Shown: positions 9,601-16,680 of the stretch, piece by piece
How positions within the stretch are numbered: position 1 is the stretch's first letter
Layout: each line of letters starts with the position of its first letter
Position numbers and translations under genes: made by a program
Origin: Candidatus Aminicenantota bacterium
Lineage (GTDB): Bacteria > Acidobacteriota > Aminicenantia > UBA2199
Direction: 5' to 3'
Assembly (NCBI GenBank): GCA_026393835.1
Contig: JAPKZK010000038.1
Location: 124,001 to 188,000 of the forward strand
DNA: 64,000 nt
Notes under the pieces: generated by a model
What the model was told of the DNA's origin: nothing
Seen by the model: the letters and a program-made list of their open reading frames with translations, nothing else
Database searches by the model: none

Positions 9601-9723
9601 TTTACCTCGGGTGTGGCCAGGAGCCTCTTTATCTTTATCGCCGTCGAATTGGCATTCATGTGCGTAACAGGCTTTTTACTGCAAATAAAAATGCCCGCGA
9701 AACACGCGAAACACACGAAATAA
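6604..9723 (+). CDS. ResB-CcsA fused cytochrome c biogenesis protein (CcsBA)
   Basis: 1039 residues. The first about 390 are a ResB/Ccs1 domain with membrane segments near residues 25-45, 65-85 and 100-120, a large periplasmic part and a further helix near 360-385. Then a linker, a periplasmic domain (YAQNLLKQFSG...) and a CcsA-type membrane domain from about residue 740. It carries the tryptophan-rich heme motif WADQSWGRFWGWDPKE at about 926-941. System II CcsBA exports heme and attaches it to CxxCH cysteines, which the flanking cytochromes need. The fused architecture is like that of Bacteroidota and epsilonproteobacteria. A palindromic intergenic-type repeat encodes part of the linker (7790-7833), and the last residues (AKHAKHTK) come from another repeat. 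Confidence 0.9.
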   Translation: MTAITKELKQADKNTVLELLKAVASLKLTVVCLILLAVLVVWGTVYQADHGLYQAQQKFFHSWFFLLFGFIPFPGTVLIMFILFFNLVAVLFFRIGFKLAKIGNLITHLGLIVLLVGGFFTFYYSQESTLTLKEGETGNMSSSNHLWELAVWEQKAKTGQSDVDVYAVDTKGLRPGDAIHLEELGLALHVKEYYGNCTAFTGSENAPMTTEISNASGIRELKGKHPGKEIENNVAGGVFDISAAPGQRQMLLLYGDDSQPTGLTVNNRAFLFSLRKKKFPLPLSLTLVDFTVKFYPNSEIAKSYESKVTIKAEGGVERDVVISMNKPLRYADLTFFQSSYYTAPDGTEYSILAVVKNVGRLLPYFSSIIIFLGLAIHFLVMLFKKNKENNSELIKSFGKSRNLFSKRFLVLLFVCLSLSFGSLPGWAQVNSLDELSRVVVLENGRKKPLDTYAQNLLKQFSGQGKFEGQPAIQWLARVLFSPGDSYDDKIFLITNPEVLDSMGVPREGKARDRYSFSQLSGSLPRLRQLAVNVSKIADKDRSFIENEIITLYSKVYIYRQLLESFQFLFPHRDFTIADAKILETLGLPITQKESSFLDLAEKVDKIQTLIAAFKDRDEKQWSAGEKEIFAVSQRMNEWAGEYRQLPLTIIPGAAQEKEADEKWLSPWDLLTSAYIHSHAPGRQIRMMQDFVLAYHENNQGLFDGSLKTFNQSVREQAGPRLRERAIALEVFYNRLDPFYKAEFFYGFSVIFLLLSFIVLKKWFYRFGFTLLAGGFLLHLCGVLARMVIMKRPPVTNLYETFIFTGLITALLGLILEFFKKRNIGILTGGLAGVVMLLIAGKYAMEGDTMGMLVAVLDSNFWLAFHVITIILGYAGIVLSGFIGHVYLLQKISRPDKADQLKNTFQAVYAIQAFGIVFTFLGTVLGGIWADQSWGRFWGWDPKENGALLILLWSAILFHARLAGWIKEIGLAFGTIIGVIAVSLAWFGVNLLGVGLHSYGFTSGVARSLFIFIAVELAFMCVTGFLLQIKMPAKHAKHTK
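7790..7833 (+). repeat. GAAGTCCAGAAACC palindromic element inside the ccsBA gene
   Basis: A 14-bp perfect stem (7802-7815 with 7818-7831, loop TC) preceded by GGGAAGTCCAG. It matches the intergenic elements at 35733-35806 and, reversed, 56627-56684. Here it encodes about SFGKSRNLFSKRFLV at the junction between the ResB half and the second half of the fusion. Confidence 0.75.
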
Positions 9724-9797
9724 GGAAAAAACAATGAATACGAAGCATAATAAGTTAATACCTTTGTGCCTTTGTGCCTTTGTGGCTATTTTCATGG
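9697..9797 (+). repeat. Inverted word repeat spanning the ccsBA/cytochrome gene junction
   Basis: Left arm: iterated CGCGAAACA/CACGAAA at 9697-9720. Right arm: three CCTTTGTG words ending GGCTATTTTCATGG at 9761-9797. The intergenic members of this family end the same way. Here the left arm encodes the CcsBA C-terminus with its stop codon and the right arm encodes the signal peptide of the next protein. Confidence 0.75.
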
Positions 9798-11722
9798 CCG
9801 GGTTTATTTTTTATTTACCCACCGTGACCAATGCGGCAGTAACCAAAGAAGACTGCCTGGGCTGCCACTCGGATAAATCATTAACCCCGGAAACCGAACG
9901 GGGCAAAACCTTAAACCTGTTTGTACCGGCGGATGCGCTAAAGGGCAGCGTTCATGAGGACCTCACCTGCACGGACTGCCATAAAGGCGCCAATGAAAAA
10001 GTATTCGAGGAAATTCCCCACGGGACCACACCCCCAAAAATAAATTGCGGCGAATGTCATGACGATATTTACGCCGGGTTCATCAAAATGGATATCCATG
10101 GCCAGGGGTTTTCCGAAGGCAATCCCCGGGCCCCTTACTGTCACAATTGCCACGGCGGTCACAACATACTCCCGCTTTCAACGCCGGAAAGCGCCATGTC
10201 GAAATTGAACCAGGCCGATACCTGCGGCAAATGCCACAGCCAGGAAAAACTCAACCTGGAAGAAAATATCACCAAGCGGAATTTAATCACCCGCTACAAA
10301 GCCAGCGTCCACTATGAGGCCATCAAAGAGGGAAAAAACGGGGCCGTGTGCACCGATTGTCACAGTCATCACAATATATTATCGTCGGCGGCCGTCGGTT
10401 CCACGGTGGGGCGGACCGTTATCATGAACGTATGTCAAAAGTGTCACCCCAGCCAGGTAAAGACCTTCGAGGACGGCCCCCACGGGCGGAGCTTACAGCA
10501 CGGCAACAACGATGTCCCCAACTGCACCACCTGTCACGGCGACCACGATATGGCTTCGCTTCGTTCGCGGGTTGGGGACGCCAAGCAGTGGGCCGCCACC
10601 CAGGTATGCATTTGGTGTCATAACAATGAACGAATGATGGCCCGGTACGGTCTGAACACCATACCGGTTCAAAGTTACATGAGCGATTTCCACGGCTTGA
10701 CCCAGCGGGGGACCATGGGGGCCAGCGCCACCTGTTCCGACTGCCATGACGCCCACCATTCCCTGCCGTCCACCCATCCCTCGTCCCGGATGTATATTTC
10801 CAACCGCGGCGCCGCCTGCGGCAAGTGCCACGGGACCGTCTCCGACACCTTTGCCCAGAGTTTTACCCACCGGGCCGCCATGGGCGAACCGGGGGCGCCG
10901 GGCAAAATCGAAAACGTCGTCCGCGATATCTATATTATTCTAATCGTCTTATCCGTGGGAGGAATGCTCTTATATAATTTCCTGGTATGGTTATGGGCCG
11001 TTCGGAACAAATATAAAACCCAATCGGCCCAGGGACATATCACCCGCATGAACCGTTATGAACGCATCAGCCACATGATCCTATTTATTACCTTTACCAT
11101 TTTAGTCATCACCGGTTTTGCCCTCAAGTTCCCCGAAGCCTTCTGGGCCAGGTGGCTATTTGCGTTGGGCATGAATGAAACCGTGCGCGGCTTTATCCAC
11201 CGGTTCGCCGCCCTGGCAATGACCACCGATTTCATAATATTCGGGTTTTACATGATCTTTCGGAAGCGGGGTAGGGGCATGTTTTTTGAAGTGCTCCCCA
11301 GGAAACGCGACTTTACGGATTTCTTTAAAACCGTAAAATTCTATCTCGGCCCCACCGGCAACAAACAACAGCCAAAGTTTGAAATTTTCAATTTCGGCGA
11401 AAAGTTCGAATTTTGGGCCCTAATCTGGGGTACGATTATTATGGTTATATCCGGTTTGATTCTCTGGTTCCCCAAGGCGTTGCCGGCAGGTTGGCCGTCC
11501 TGGGTAATTTCGTTGGCCCGCACCATCCATTATTATGAAGCGCTGTTGGCCACGCTGGCCATTATCGTCTGGCATGGGTTCAATACCATATTCCACCCCG
11601 ATGAATACCCCATGAGTACTTCCTGGCTCACCGGTTACATTAGCGAGGTCGAAGCCAAACACCGTTTCGAGGATAGAGCCGTAAGAAAAATGCGAATTTC
11701 CGGGAAAAAAGAAGAAAAATAA
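9734..11722 (+). CDS. Eleven-heme cytochrome c fused to a cytochrome b-like membrane domain
   Basis: 662 residues. Signal peptide MNTKHNKLIPLCLCAFVAIF... then eleven CxxCH motifs (CLGCH, CTDCH, CGECH, CHNCH, CGKCH, CTDCH, CQKCH, CTTCH, CIWCH, CSDCH, CGKCH) to about residue 370. From about 395 there is a membrane helix, then a four-helix cytochrome b561/formate-dehydrogenase-gamma-like domain (HMILFITFTILVITGFAL, HRFAALAMTTDFIIFG, WALIWGTIIMVISGLILW, HYYEALLATLAIIVWH) with histidines placed to bind b-type hemes. Such fusions link the quinone pool to periplasmic multiheme wiring; direction and partner are unknown. Start: ATG 9734 has AAGGA upstream. ATG 9794 is possible but would remove most of the signal peptide. 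Confidence 0.85.
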   Translation: MNTKHNKLIPLCLCAFVAIFMAGFIFYLPTVTNAAVTKEDCLGCHSDKSLTPETERGKTLNLFVPADALKGSVHEDLTCTDCHKGANEKVFEEIPHGTTPPKINCGECHDDIYAGFIKMDIHGQGFSEGNPRAPYCHNCHGGHNILPLSTPESAMSKLNQADTCGKCHSQEKLNLEENITKRNLITRYKASVHYEAIKEGKNGAVCTDCHSHHNILSSAAVGSTVGRTVIMNVCQKCHPSQVKTFEDGPHGRSLQHGNNDVPNCTTCHGDHDMASLRSRVGDAKQWAATQVCIWCHNNERMMARYGLNTIPVQSYMSDFHGLTQRGTMGASATCSDCHDAHHSLPSTHPSSRMYISNRGAACGKCHGTVSDTFAQSFTHRAAMGEPGAPGKIENVVRDIYIILIVLSVGGMLLYNFLVWLWAVRNKYKTQSAQGHITRMNRYERISHMILFITFTILVITGFALKFPEAFWARWLFALGMNETVRGFIHRFAALAMTTDFIIFGFYMIFRKRGRGMFFEVLPRKRDFTDFFKTVKFYLGPTGNKQQPKFEIFNFGEKFEFWALIWGTIIMVISGLILWFPKALPAGWPSWVISLARTIHYYEALLATLAIIVWHGFNTIFHPDEYPMSTSWLTGYISEVEAKHRFEDRAVRKMRISGKKEEK

Positions 11723-11737
11723 AAAGAATTTTTTTCT

Positions 11738-11790
11738 AATAAACCCCTTGGTGTACCTTGGCGCCTTGGTGGCTTGGTGGCTAATTTCAT
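11738..11790 (+). repeat. CTTGGTG word repeat
   Basis: ATAAACCCCTTGGTG followed by further CTTGG/CTTGGTG words and GGCTAATTTCAT. One arm of the family whose fullest copies are at 15062-15160 and 50846-51025. It lies between two convergent genes. Confidence 0.7.
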
Positions 11791-11817
11791 ATCAGGCAAG
11801 ATTGCCCGCCCCTAAAA

Positions 11818-12765
11818 TTACCCGGAGCGTAAGGAATTTATTTCTTCTTTTGACAGGCCGGTCAGTTTTGAAATCAATTGGATACTTAATCCTTCTTCCA
11901 ATGATTTTCTTGCCATTTCAAGGGCTTTATTTTTTTCCCCTTCAGTAATGCCTTCCGCTTTGCCTTCCGCTATACCTTCCGCTATACCTTTCGCTTTGCC
12001 TTCCTCCATACCTTCTTGTTTGGCGTATTCCAAATCAAATTTTATAGTCTGGGCAATGCTGGCTTCATAGTGCAATTGTTCAAGGTAATACTTATAAGCC
12101 CTTAATTCATCACCGCTTAAATAAATCTCTTTCAGTTTTTCCCGCGCTTCATCCAGCCCTTTGGCTTTGAATTCTTTCTTGATTTCACTGTTTTTCAAAA
12201 AGTATATCCACTCATCCAGGGGGTCGCGGGCGATATCATTAAATCCATTGACTTTGATTATATAATGATCCGGGAAAATCGCCGTTACGGTCTCCCGGGA
12301 AAACATTTTTTTCTGATTAGCCGACAATTGTAAAATATCTCTATTATGCAGCCCCAAAAAGGTTGTGGTTCCATGATAGACGTAATCGGCGCCCTGGCCC
12401 AGGTCAAAATACACGACGCTCACGGTAATCACTTTCTTTACTTCCGAATAAGTATCGCCGCTCTTGATATGTTCTACGGTTACTTTGCACGCATTGTACA
12501 GTATCTTGTAAAAGTAATCCAGTTCACGGGTATTCTGTATCTCGACGATAATCAATTGGTCTTTGATATCCCTCACCAGGATATCCACCCTGTTGAATTT
12601 GTCGTCGGAGGTTTCTTTATTCCCTTCGCTTTCCAGTATATCGATGATCTTGATGTCTTCTTTGAGTAATTCGCTCAGGAAGCCTTCCAGTATCCCGAAG
12701 TTTGCTTTGCTTCTCAGGATTTTCTTTATTGCCCAATCAAACCGAATATGTTGTAAGTTTTCCAT
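11818..12765 (-). CDS. Rpn-family PD-(D/E)XK nuclease (PF12784-like)
   Basis: 315 residues. The N-terminal domain has the family order: DWAIKKILRSK, GFLSELLKEDIKI, KFNRVDILVRD (D of the nuclease core) and LIIVEIQNTRE (the E-x-Q signature). The C-terminal part has GMEEGKAKGIAEG-type repeats and ends in a small helix-turn-helix (LISKLTGLSKEEINSL). Rpn proteins promote RecA-independent recombination or act as phage-defence nucleases in other bacteria; older annotations call them transposases. No partner gene. No Shine-Dalgarno site; the -10 box ends 9 nt before the ATG. Confidence 0.9.
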   Translation of the reverse strand: MENLQHIRFDWAIKKILRSKANFGILEGFLSELLKEDIKIIDILESEGNKETSDDKFNRVDILVRDIKDQLIIVEIQNTRELDYFYKILYNACKVTVEHIKSGDTYSEVKKVITVSVVYFDLGQGADYVYHGTTTFLGLHNRDILQLSANQKKMFSRETVTAIFPDHYIIKVNGFNDIARDPLDEWIYFLKNSEIKKEFKAKGLDEAREKLKEIYLSGDELRAYKYYLEQLHYEASIAQTIKFDLEYAKQEGMEEGKAKGIAEGIAEGKAEGITEGEKNKALEMARKSLEEGLSIQLISKLTGLSKEEINSLRSG

Positions 12766-12803
12766 GATGGTGATATTCTACAAAAAAACTCGATTTTTTG
12801 CAA
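12766..12803 (-). promoter_or_regulatory. Predicted leaderless promoter of the Rpn nuclease
   Basis: Reverse strand: TTGCAA at 12803-12798, 17-nt spacer, TAGAAT at 12780-12775, 9 nt to the ATG at 12765. No purine-rich RBS in the gap. Confidence 0.6.
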
Positions 12804-12869
12804 GCCCCTAAAAGGGGCCGGAAGGAGAGAGTCAAAAAATCCCCATCGGAAAGAGGAATAGATGAAAAT

Positions 12870-12898
12870 TTGACAAATCGCTCTTTTCTATTTACAAT
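12870..12898 (+). promoter_or_regulatory. Predicted leaderless promoter of the HEPN/MNT remnant
   Basis: TTGACA at 12870-12875, 17-nt spacer, TACAAT at 12893-12898, then 8 nt to the ATG at 12907. No RBS fits in the gap. Confidence 0.7.
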
Positions 12899-12906
12899 AT
12901 ATCCTC

Positions 12907-13017
12907 ATGGCAACAAAAGAAGAACTGATTGAGTATTGGCAGAAAAGTGCGGCGGCTGACCTGCGAATAAAGGAGTTTTATCAATGGCTGATAGTCAAGC
13001 TGCAATCAGAAGAATAA
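12907..13017 (+). pseudogene. HEPN-domain protein cut to 36 residues
   Basis: Reads MATKEELIEYWQKSAAADLR then IKEFYQWLIVKLQSEE and a stop. The first 20 residues match the start of HEPN proteins (ExxEYWxKSAxxDL), which normally run to about 130 residues; the rest is gone. The short frame overlaps the MNT gene start by 34 nt and contains that gene's AAGGAG site. It may now act only as a leader cistron for the MNT gene. In intact systems HEPN is an RNase toxin. Confidence 0.65.
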
Positions 13018-13301
13018 TAAGAACTTATCTGAAAGTGATCGCTGATAATAATATAAAGATCGAAAAGGCGTATCTTTTCGGCTCTTACGCCCGGGGAACA
13101 TATCGAGAGGACAGCGATATAGATATTGCCATCGTATCCAGGGATTTTTCCGGTGACCGCTTTGCCGATAGACGCCGTGTTGTGCCTTTAAGAAGAAAGA
13201 TAGACAGGAGACTGGAACCTATCCCTTACCTACCGGAAAATTTTAAAGAGAACGACCCGCTGGTGATAGAGATTCTTAAGAATGGTATAGAGATTAAGTA
13301 G
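12984..13301 (+). CDS. MNT-type minimal nucleotidyltransferase
   Basis: 105 residues. The motif LFGSYARGTYREDSDIDIAIV at about 32-52 is the GSx10DxD nucleotidyltransferase signature of MntA-like antitoxins. These modify (AMPylate) a HEPN toxin partner. AAGGAG lies 8 nt before the ATG. Here the HEPN partner upstream is truncated, so this is an orphan half-module. The C-terminus (PIPYLPENFKENDPLVIEILKNG) is typical. Confidence 0.85.
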   Translation: MADSQAAIRRIIRTYLKVIADNNIKIEKAYLFGSYARGTYREDSDIDIAIVSRDFSGDRFADRRRVVPLRRKIDRRLEPIPYLPENFKENDPLVIEILKNGIEIK

Positions 13302-13559
13302 GAAGGGATTTCCTCTTATACCATTATCCCGACTTTTACCGCATAAAAACACGGCCTGCGAAAAAAGAAATCAGGAGACAGGCAAGAAGTACGCATTAAA
13401 GATATCCATAGGCGAAAGACGAACGATCCATCGACTGATGCGTTATATTTTTCATAACGTTTTGAATTCCATAACGCTTTTAATTTAATAAAATTTCGAA
13501 TCTCCCTATCTCATTCCCGGCAATGTGATTCGAGCGCCCTATTTAAAATTCAAATAAGC
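13302..13559. other. Intergenic region, nothing recognised
   Basis: AT-rich spacer between the MNT gene and the repeat array. It holds two similar words, CATAACGTTTT and CATAACGCTTTT, near 13455 and 13480, but no gene, hairpin or promoter that I can support. Confidence 0.4.
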
Positions 13560-13975
13560 AAAAAAGCAAGACCTCGACCTGCAAAAGTTTGAGCTCTATC
13601 CGCAAAAACTGGAGGTTTGCCCGTAAAAGCCAGGGGGCTGCCCGCCAAAGTGGGGGTTGGCAATGAAAAAGCCGGCGCTGTCAGTGCAAAAGCCAGGGAT
13701 GACTGTGGAAAAGCCGGCGCTGTCACCGCAAAAGTTGAGACCGACTGTGGAAAAGTTTTGGGTAATAGTGGAAAAGCTGAAGGCGTCACCACAAAAGCCG
13801 GGACCGACGGTGGAAAAGCTGTGGCCAACTGTGGAAAAGCTGGGGGCGTCACCACAAAAGCTGGGACCGACGGTGGAAAAGTTTTGGGTAACAGTGGAAA
13901 AGCTGAAGGCGTCACCACAAAAGCCGTGACCAACTGTGGAAAAGCTGTGGGCGTCACCAATAAAGCCCTACTCAT
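13560..13975 (+). repeat. Degenerate 21-nt tandem array 1
   Basis: About 19 units of 21 nt. Each has a conserved core GTGGAAAAGCTG or CCACAAAAGCYG followed by a variable 9 nt. The clearest stretch is 13705-13960, where units alternate in a higher-order pattern. Because 21 is divisible by 3, three reading frames stay open by chance of the repeat; none has an RBS. The design (A-tract every 21 nt) recurs in arrays 2 and 3. Confidence 0.85.
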
Positions 13976-14039
13976 TACCGCTATTTTTTCCATTAACAGA
14001 AAGGAAGTCTTCACCAACAGCGCCGTTTTAAAACTAGAA

Positions 14040-14169
14040 TCCTTCGAGTCTTCTTCGCGTCCCTTCGCGGCTAAGATGAAGGAAACAATCAAAAAAATCC
14101 TCAAGGTTTTTTTATAATAAACCTCTTGGTGTTCCTTGGTGTCTTCGTGCCTTGGTGGCTATTTTCATT
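14040..14169 (+). repeat. CTTCGCG and CTTGGTG word repeats
   Basis: 14040-14078 iterates CTTCGAG/CTTCGCG/CTTCGCGG. 14106-14168 carries ATAATAAACCTCTTGGTG and further CTTGGTG/CTTCGTG words, ending GGCTATTTTCAT. The second part is identical over about 62 nt, apart from one T, to 15094-15157. Confidence 0.8.
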
Positions 14170-14196
14170 GCGGCAGCAGACAGAGAAATTAACCTT

Positions 14197-14613
14197 TCAG
14201 GGCGAACGTTTCTTGTCCTTGCCATCACCCTGTTCTGCAAAGGGATTAATAATGTTTACATCATCGGAAATATCACAAAAATCCTTGACATTCCTTGTGG
14301 ATAGATCGGAGCCTACGAATTTTGCGGTCGCCCATATGATGGCATCAGGCAATTTAATTTTTTTCTTTTGTTTGATAGAAATAACATCTTCAGCTATTTC
14401 AGAGTTCAAATTGATTATTTCAAAGGAGTTTAATAATTCTTTTATAAGTGACAACTCTTTCTTGTCGGCAAATTGAAAACCCAGCACCTCCATGTACGTT
14501 ATTATCGAAATGTATAATTCATCATATTTTTCAAAAATACTTCCGATATCCAATAATCCCTTTGAAAGATAGATTATTATATTACTGTCAAGGAGGACTT
14601 TATGACCACTCAT
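14197..14613 (-). CDS. PIN-domain toxin (VapC-like)
   Basis: 138 residues from MSGHKVLLDSNIIIYL. PIN acidic residues are visible: LLDSN near the start, YMEVLGF (E), LPDAIIWATA (D) and the TRNVKDF strand. The ATG at 14613 lies inside the end of the antitoxin gene (14-nt overlap, different frame); an upstream ATG at 14646 is less likely. Predicted Mg-dependent RNase held by the upstream antitoxin. It appears intact. Confidence 0.85.
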   Translation of the reverse strand: MSGHKVLLDSNIIIYLSKGLLDIGSIFEKYDELYISIITYMEVLGFQFADKKELSLIKELLNSFEIINLNSEIAEDVISIKQKKKIKLPDAIIWATAKFVGSDLSTRNVKDFCDISDDVNIINPFAEQGDGKDKKRSP

Positions 14614-14848
14614 CTCTGATTGCTCTTTGCCATTCGACAGGATCATCTATGGAATGAAAAATATTTTTTCTACGGATTTGGGTTAAAAGTTTTTTCAGAT
14701 TGGAATAGTTATTTCTACTTGCGCTTTTTGGTTTATGTTCTTCCTTCAATATTATTATCTTTAATAGCCCCTCCGCCATTTCCCTGTATTTCCCAGGGAT
14801 TAGTATCATCCCATTTTTTACGTTTGTTTCAAACTCAACTGCCAACAT
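14600..14848 (-). CDS. Antitoxin of the PIN module
   Basis: 82 residues starting MLAVEFETNVKNGMILIPGKY, a short beta-strand start common to antitoxins paired with PIN toxins (xFETxxxxGxIxIP). The tail is basic then acidic (DDPVEWQRAIRDEW). AAGGAG 8-10 nt before the ATG. A TTGACA/17 nt/TATACT promoter lies about 35 nt upstream on the reverse strand, so this one has a normal leader. Overlaps the toxin start. Confidence 0.75.
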   Translation of the reverse strand: MLAVEFETNVKNGMILIPGKYREMAEGLLKIIILKEEHKPKSASRNNYSNLKKLLTQIRRKNIFHSIDDPVEWQRAIRDEWS

Positions 14849-14954
14849 AGGTCAACTCCTTTTTATTTCTCAAAGATAAGTATAATTCCATCAAGAACTT
14901 TTGTCAACTTTTTGCCAGGGCGCCCGCTTAGCATTGCTGTATATCTTTTTGACT

Positions 14955-15160
14955 GAAACTAGAATCCTTCGCGTCTTCTTCGCGTCCCTTCGCACCTGCG
15001 TACCTTTGTGGCCATTTTCATGGCAATTCCTCATGATGCACGCCTCGCCCGGAGACTATGATAATTTTTGCCACCAAGACACCAAGTCGCCAAGTTTTTT
15101 TTATAATAAACCTCTTGGTGTTCCTTGGTGTCTTCGTGCCTTGGTGGCTATTTTCATGGT
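14955..15160 (+). repeat. CTTCGCG arm plus full CTTGGTG inverted repeat
   Basis: 14955-15025 iterates CTTCGCGTC and ends CTTTGTGGCCATTTTCATGG. 15062-15160 is a complete element: left arm GCCACCAAGACACCAAG.., centre TTATAATAAA, right arm CTTGGTG words ending GGCTATTTTCATGG. Arms pair imperfectly over about 30 bp. Confidence 0.8.
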
Positions 15161-15423
15161 AGGCTGCGGCGACGGCGCGGCAATTTCAAGACAGTTTCAA
15201 GTAAATTTCAACTTTTTCAACTTTTGAAATTTCATTTCAACAGGGACCAAATATTGAAATCCACTCATTTTTTGAGTATAATATTTACCTGTTAAGAATG
15301 CAGCGCGTATTTAATCTATCTAGAACATGGCCTTTTTTTTCGGCGTTTTCGGAGAAATTGGCATAACAGTAATGCATAAGGAGTAAGGCCCATCCAGTTA
15401 CCCGGTATTTCAGGGAATTTAAT
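15161..15423. other. Intergenic region upstream of the pyruvyl transferase
   Basis: Contains TTGAAATTTCATTTCAA near 15221-15242 (self-complementary TTGAAAT/ATTTCAA) and AT-rich sequence. No gene. I see no confident promoter for the gene at 15424. Confidence 0.4.
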
Positions 15424-16680
15424 ATGAGAAGGTCAAAAACAAGGCAGCCGGTAATAACCGCGGCAGGCGCTTACGGCGAAAATAACGCCGGTGAAGACCT
15501 CATGCTCGCCGCCTTGATAAACGGCCTGCGGACAACCATCCCTCAATGCCGTATCGTAGTTCTTACCACCGACATCTCCCATACGCAAAACCTTTTCACC
15601 CGCGAAGAAATTTCCCCGGGAGGCATCAGGCTCATTTATTCGGGCCGGCGGGGGCCGCGGGAACCGGGAAAACCCATCGTTTCATCCCTATCATGGATTT
15701 TTAAAACCATCAAGTGGCTATTTAAAAGTAACCTGCTGCTGATCGGACCCGGGAACCCGATCCGGGATAATCCCCACCGGGATAAATTATTTTTTCACCT
15801 GTCCCGGGCCGCCATTGCCCGGCTGCTGGGAACCCCCTATGCATTCATCGGCATCGGCATCGACAGGGCCGCCTGGAAACCCACCGAGTATTTTTTAAAA
15901 AAAATCGGCAACAAGGCCCTCTTCATTTCCACCAGGGACAAAAAATCGGCGGAGGTCCTGATCCCGCTGGGAATAAAACACAGTAAAGTGACGCCCCTTA
16001 CCGACATCAGCTTCTATGAAACTAAAAAAGGCACCCACCCGTGCCCCCGATGGGACAATAGGCAACCCAGCGCCCCCATTACCATCGGTTTCAATATCTG
16101 CCGGTTTTCTCCCAAATATTTCCCCGGGGAGGTCATTGAAAATTACCATGATCTCATGTTTTCCTGGTGTCAATGGATACTATCGGAAAATTCATTCAGC
16201 GACAGCCGGCTGGTATTCTTCCCTTTTTGCGAGACGCCGCACCTGGATGACACATCGGCCTTTAAGCGATTGGTTGCAAAACTGCCCCCCGATTCCCTAC
16301 ATTTTCCCATCGATGAATGCAGGTACCGTTCGTTTACCGATTTACGTTCGTTGATGAGGAACTGCGATCTATTTTTAGGGACCCGTTTTCATTCGGTGCT
16401 GTTGGCAGTCCAGCAGGTCGTACCGGTGTTGGCGATTTCGTATGGGCAAAAGACAACCCACTTTATGAAACAAGTAGGCTTATCGGAATACGAGATCCAC
16501 ATGGAAGAATTAACCCTGGATGATCTAAAGCAGAAATGGCTCAAGCTTTACAGCAATAAAGCCTCCATCCGGGAGGAGCTCCGGGAAATCACCCGCCGGC
16601 AAACGGCGTTGGCGGCTGAACATTTCCACCTGGTATCGCAAGTAATCGGGCCGCCCCCAGGCGATTTAAAAAATGGCTAA
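15424..16680 (+). CDS. Polysaccharide pyruvyl transferase family protein
   Basis: 418 residues. Starts TRQPVITAAGAYGENNAGED, the N-terminal strand-loop of the family (PF04230, CsaB-like: GxxGxxNxGDE). Other landmarks: LLLIGPGNPIRD, IGIGIDRA, STRDKKSAEVLIPLGI, and GTRFHSVLLA about 65% along, the conserved FH..A helix. Members move a pyruvyl group from phosphoenolpyruvate to a sugar in cell-wall or exopolysaccharide synthesis. Its stop overlaps the start of the hybrid kinase by 8 nt, so the two are co-translated, an odd pairing suggesting envelope-linked signalling. Shine-Dalgarno weak (AGGGA). Confidence 0.85.
   Translation: MRRSKTRQPVITAAGAYGENNAGEDLMLAALINGLRTTIPQCRIVVLTTDISHTQNLFTREEISPGGIRLIYSGRRGPREPGKPIVSSLSWIFKTIKWLFKSNLLLIGPGNPIRDNPHRDKLFFHLSRAAIARLLGTPYAFIGIGIDRAAWKPTEYFLKKIGNKALFISTRDKKSAEVLIPLGIKHSKVTPLTDISFYETKKGTHPCPRWDNRQPSAPITIGFNICRFSPKYFPGEVIENYHDLMFSWCQWILSENSFSDSRLVFFPFCETPHLDDTSAFKRLVAKLPPDSLHFPIDECRYRSFTDLRSLMRNCDLFLGTRFHSVLLAVQQVVPVLAISYGQKTTHFMKQVGLSEYEIHMEELTLDDLKQKWLKLYSNKASIREELREITRRQTALAAEHFHLVSQVIGPPPGDLKNG

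Noticed and set aside
11818..12765. Transposase of an insertion sequence
   Set aside because: The Rpn-type family is sometimes labelled so, but no terminal inverted repeats or target duplications are visible.
12907..13301. Complete HEPN-MNT pair
   Set aside because: The HEPN frame stops after 36 codons and lacks its catalytic helices.
13617..14117. 166-codon and overlapping frames (both strands) in array 1
   Set aside because: Open only because the unit length is a multiple of three; no RBS, three frames equally open, composition dictated by the repeat.
14901..15227. 108-codon forward frame
   Set aside because: Runs entirely through word repeats; translation is repetitive Leu/Phe/Cys without domain or RBS.
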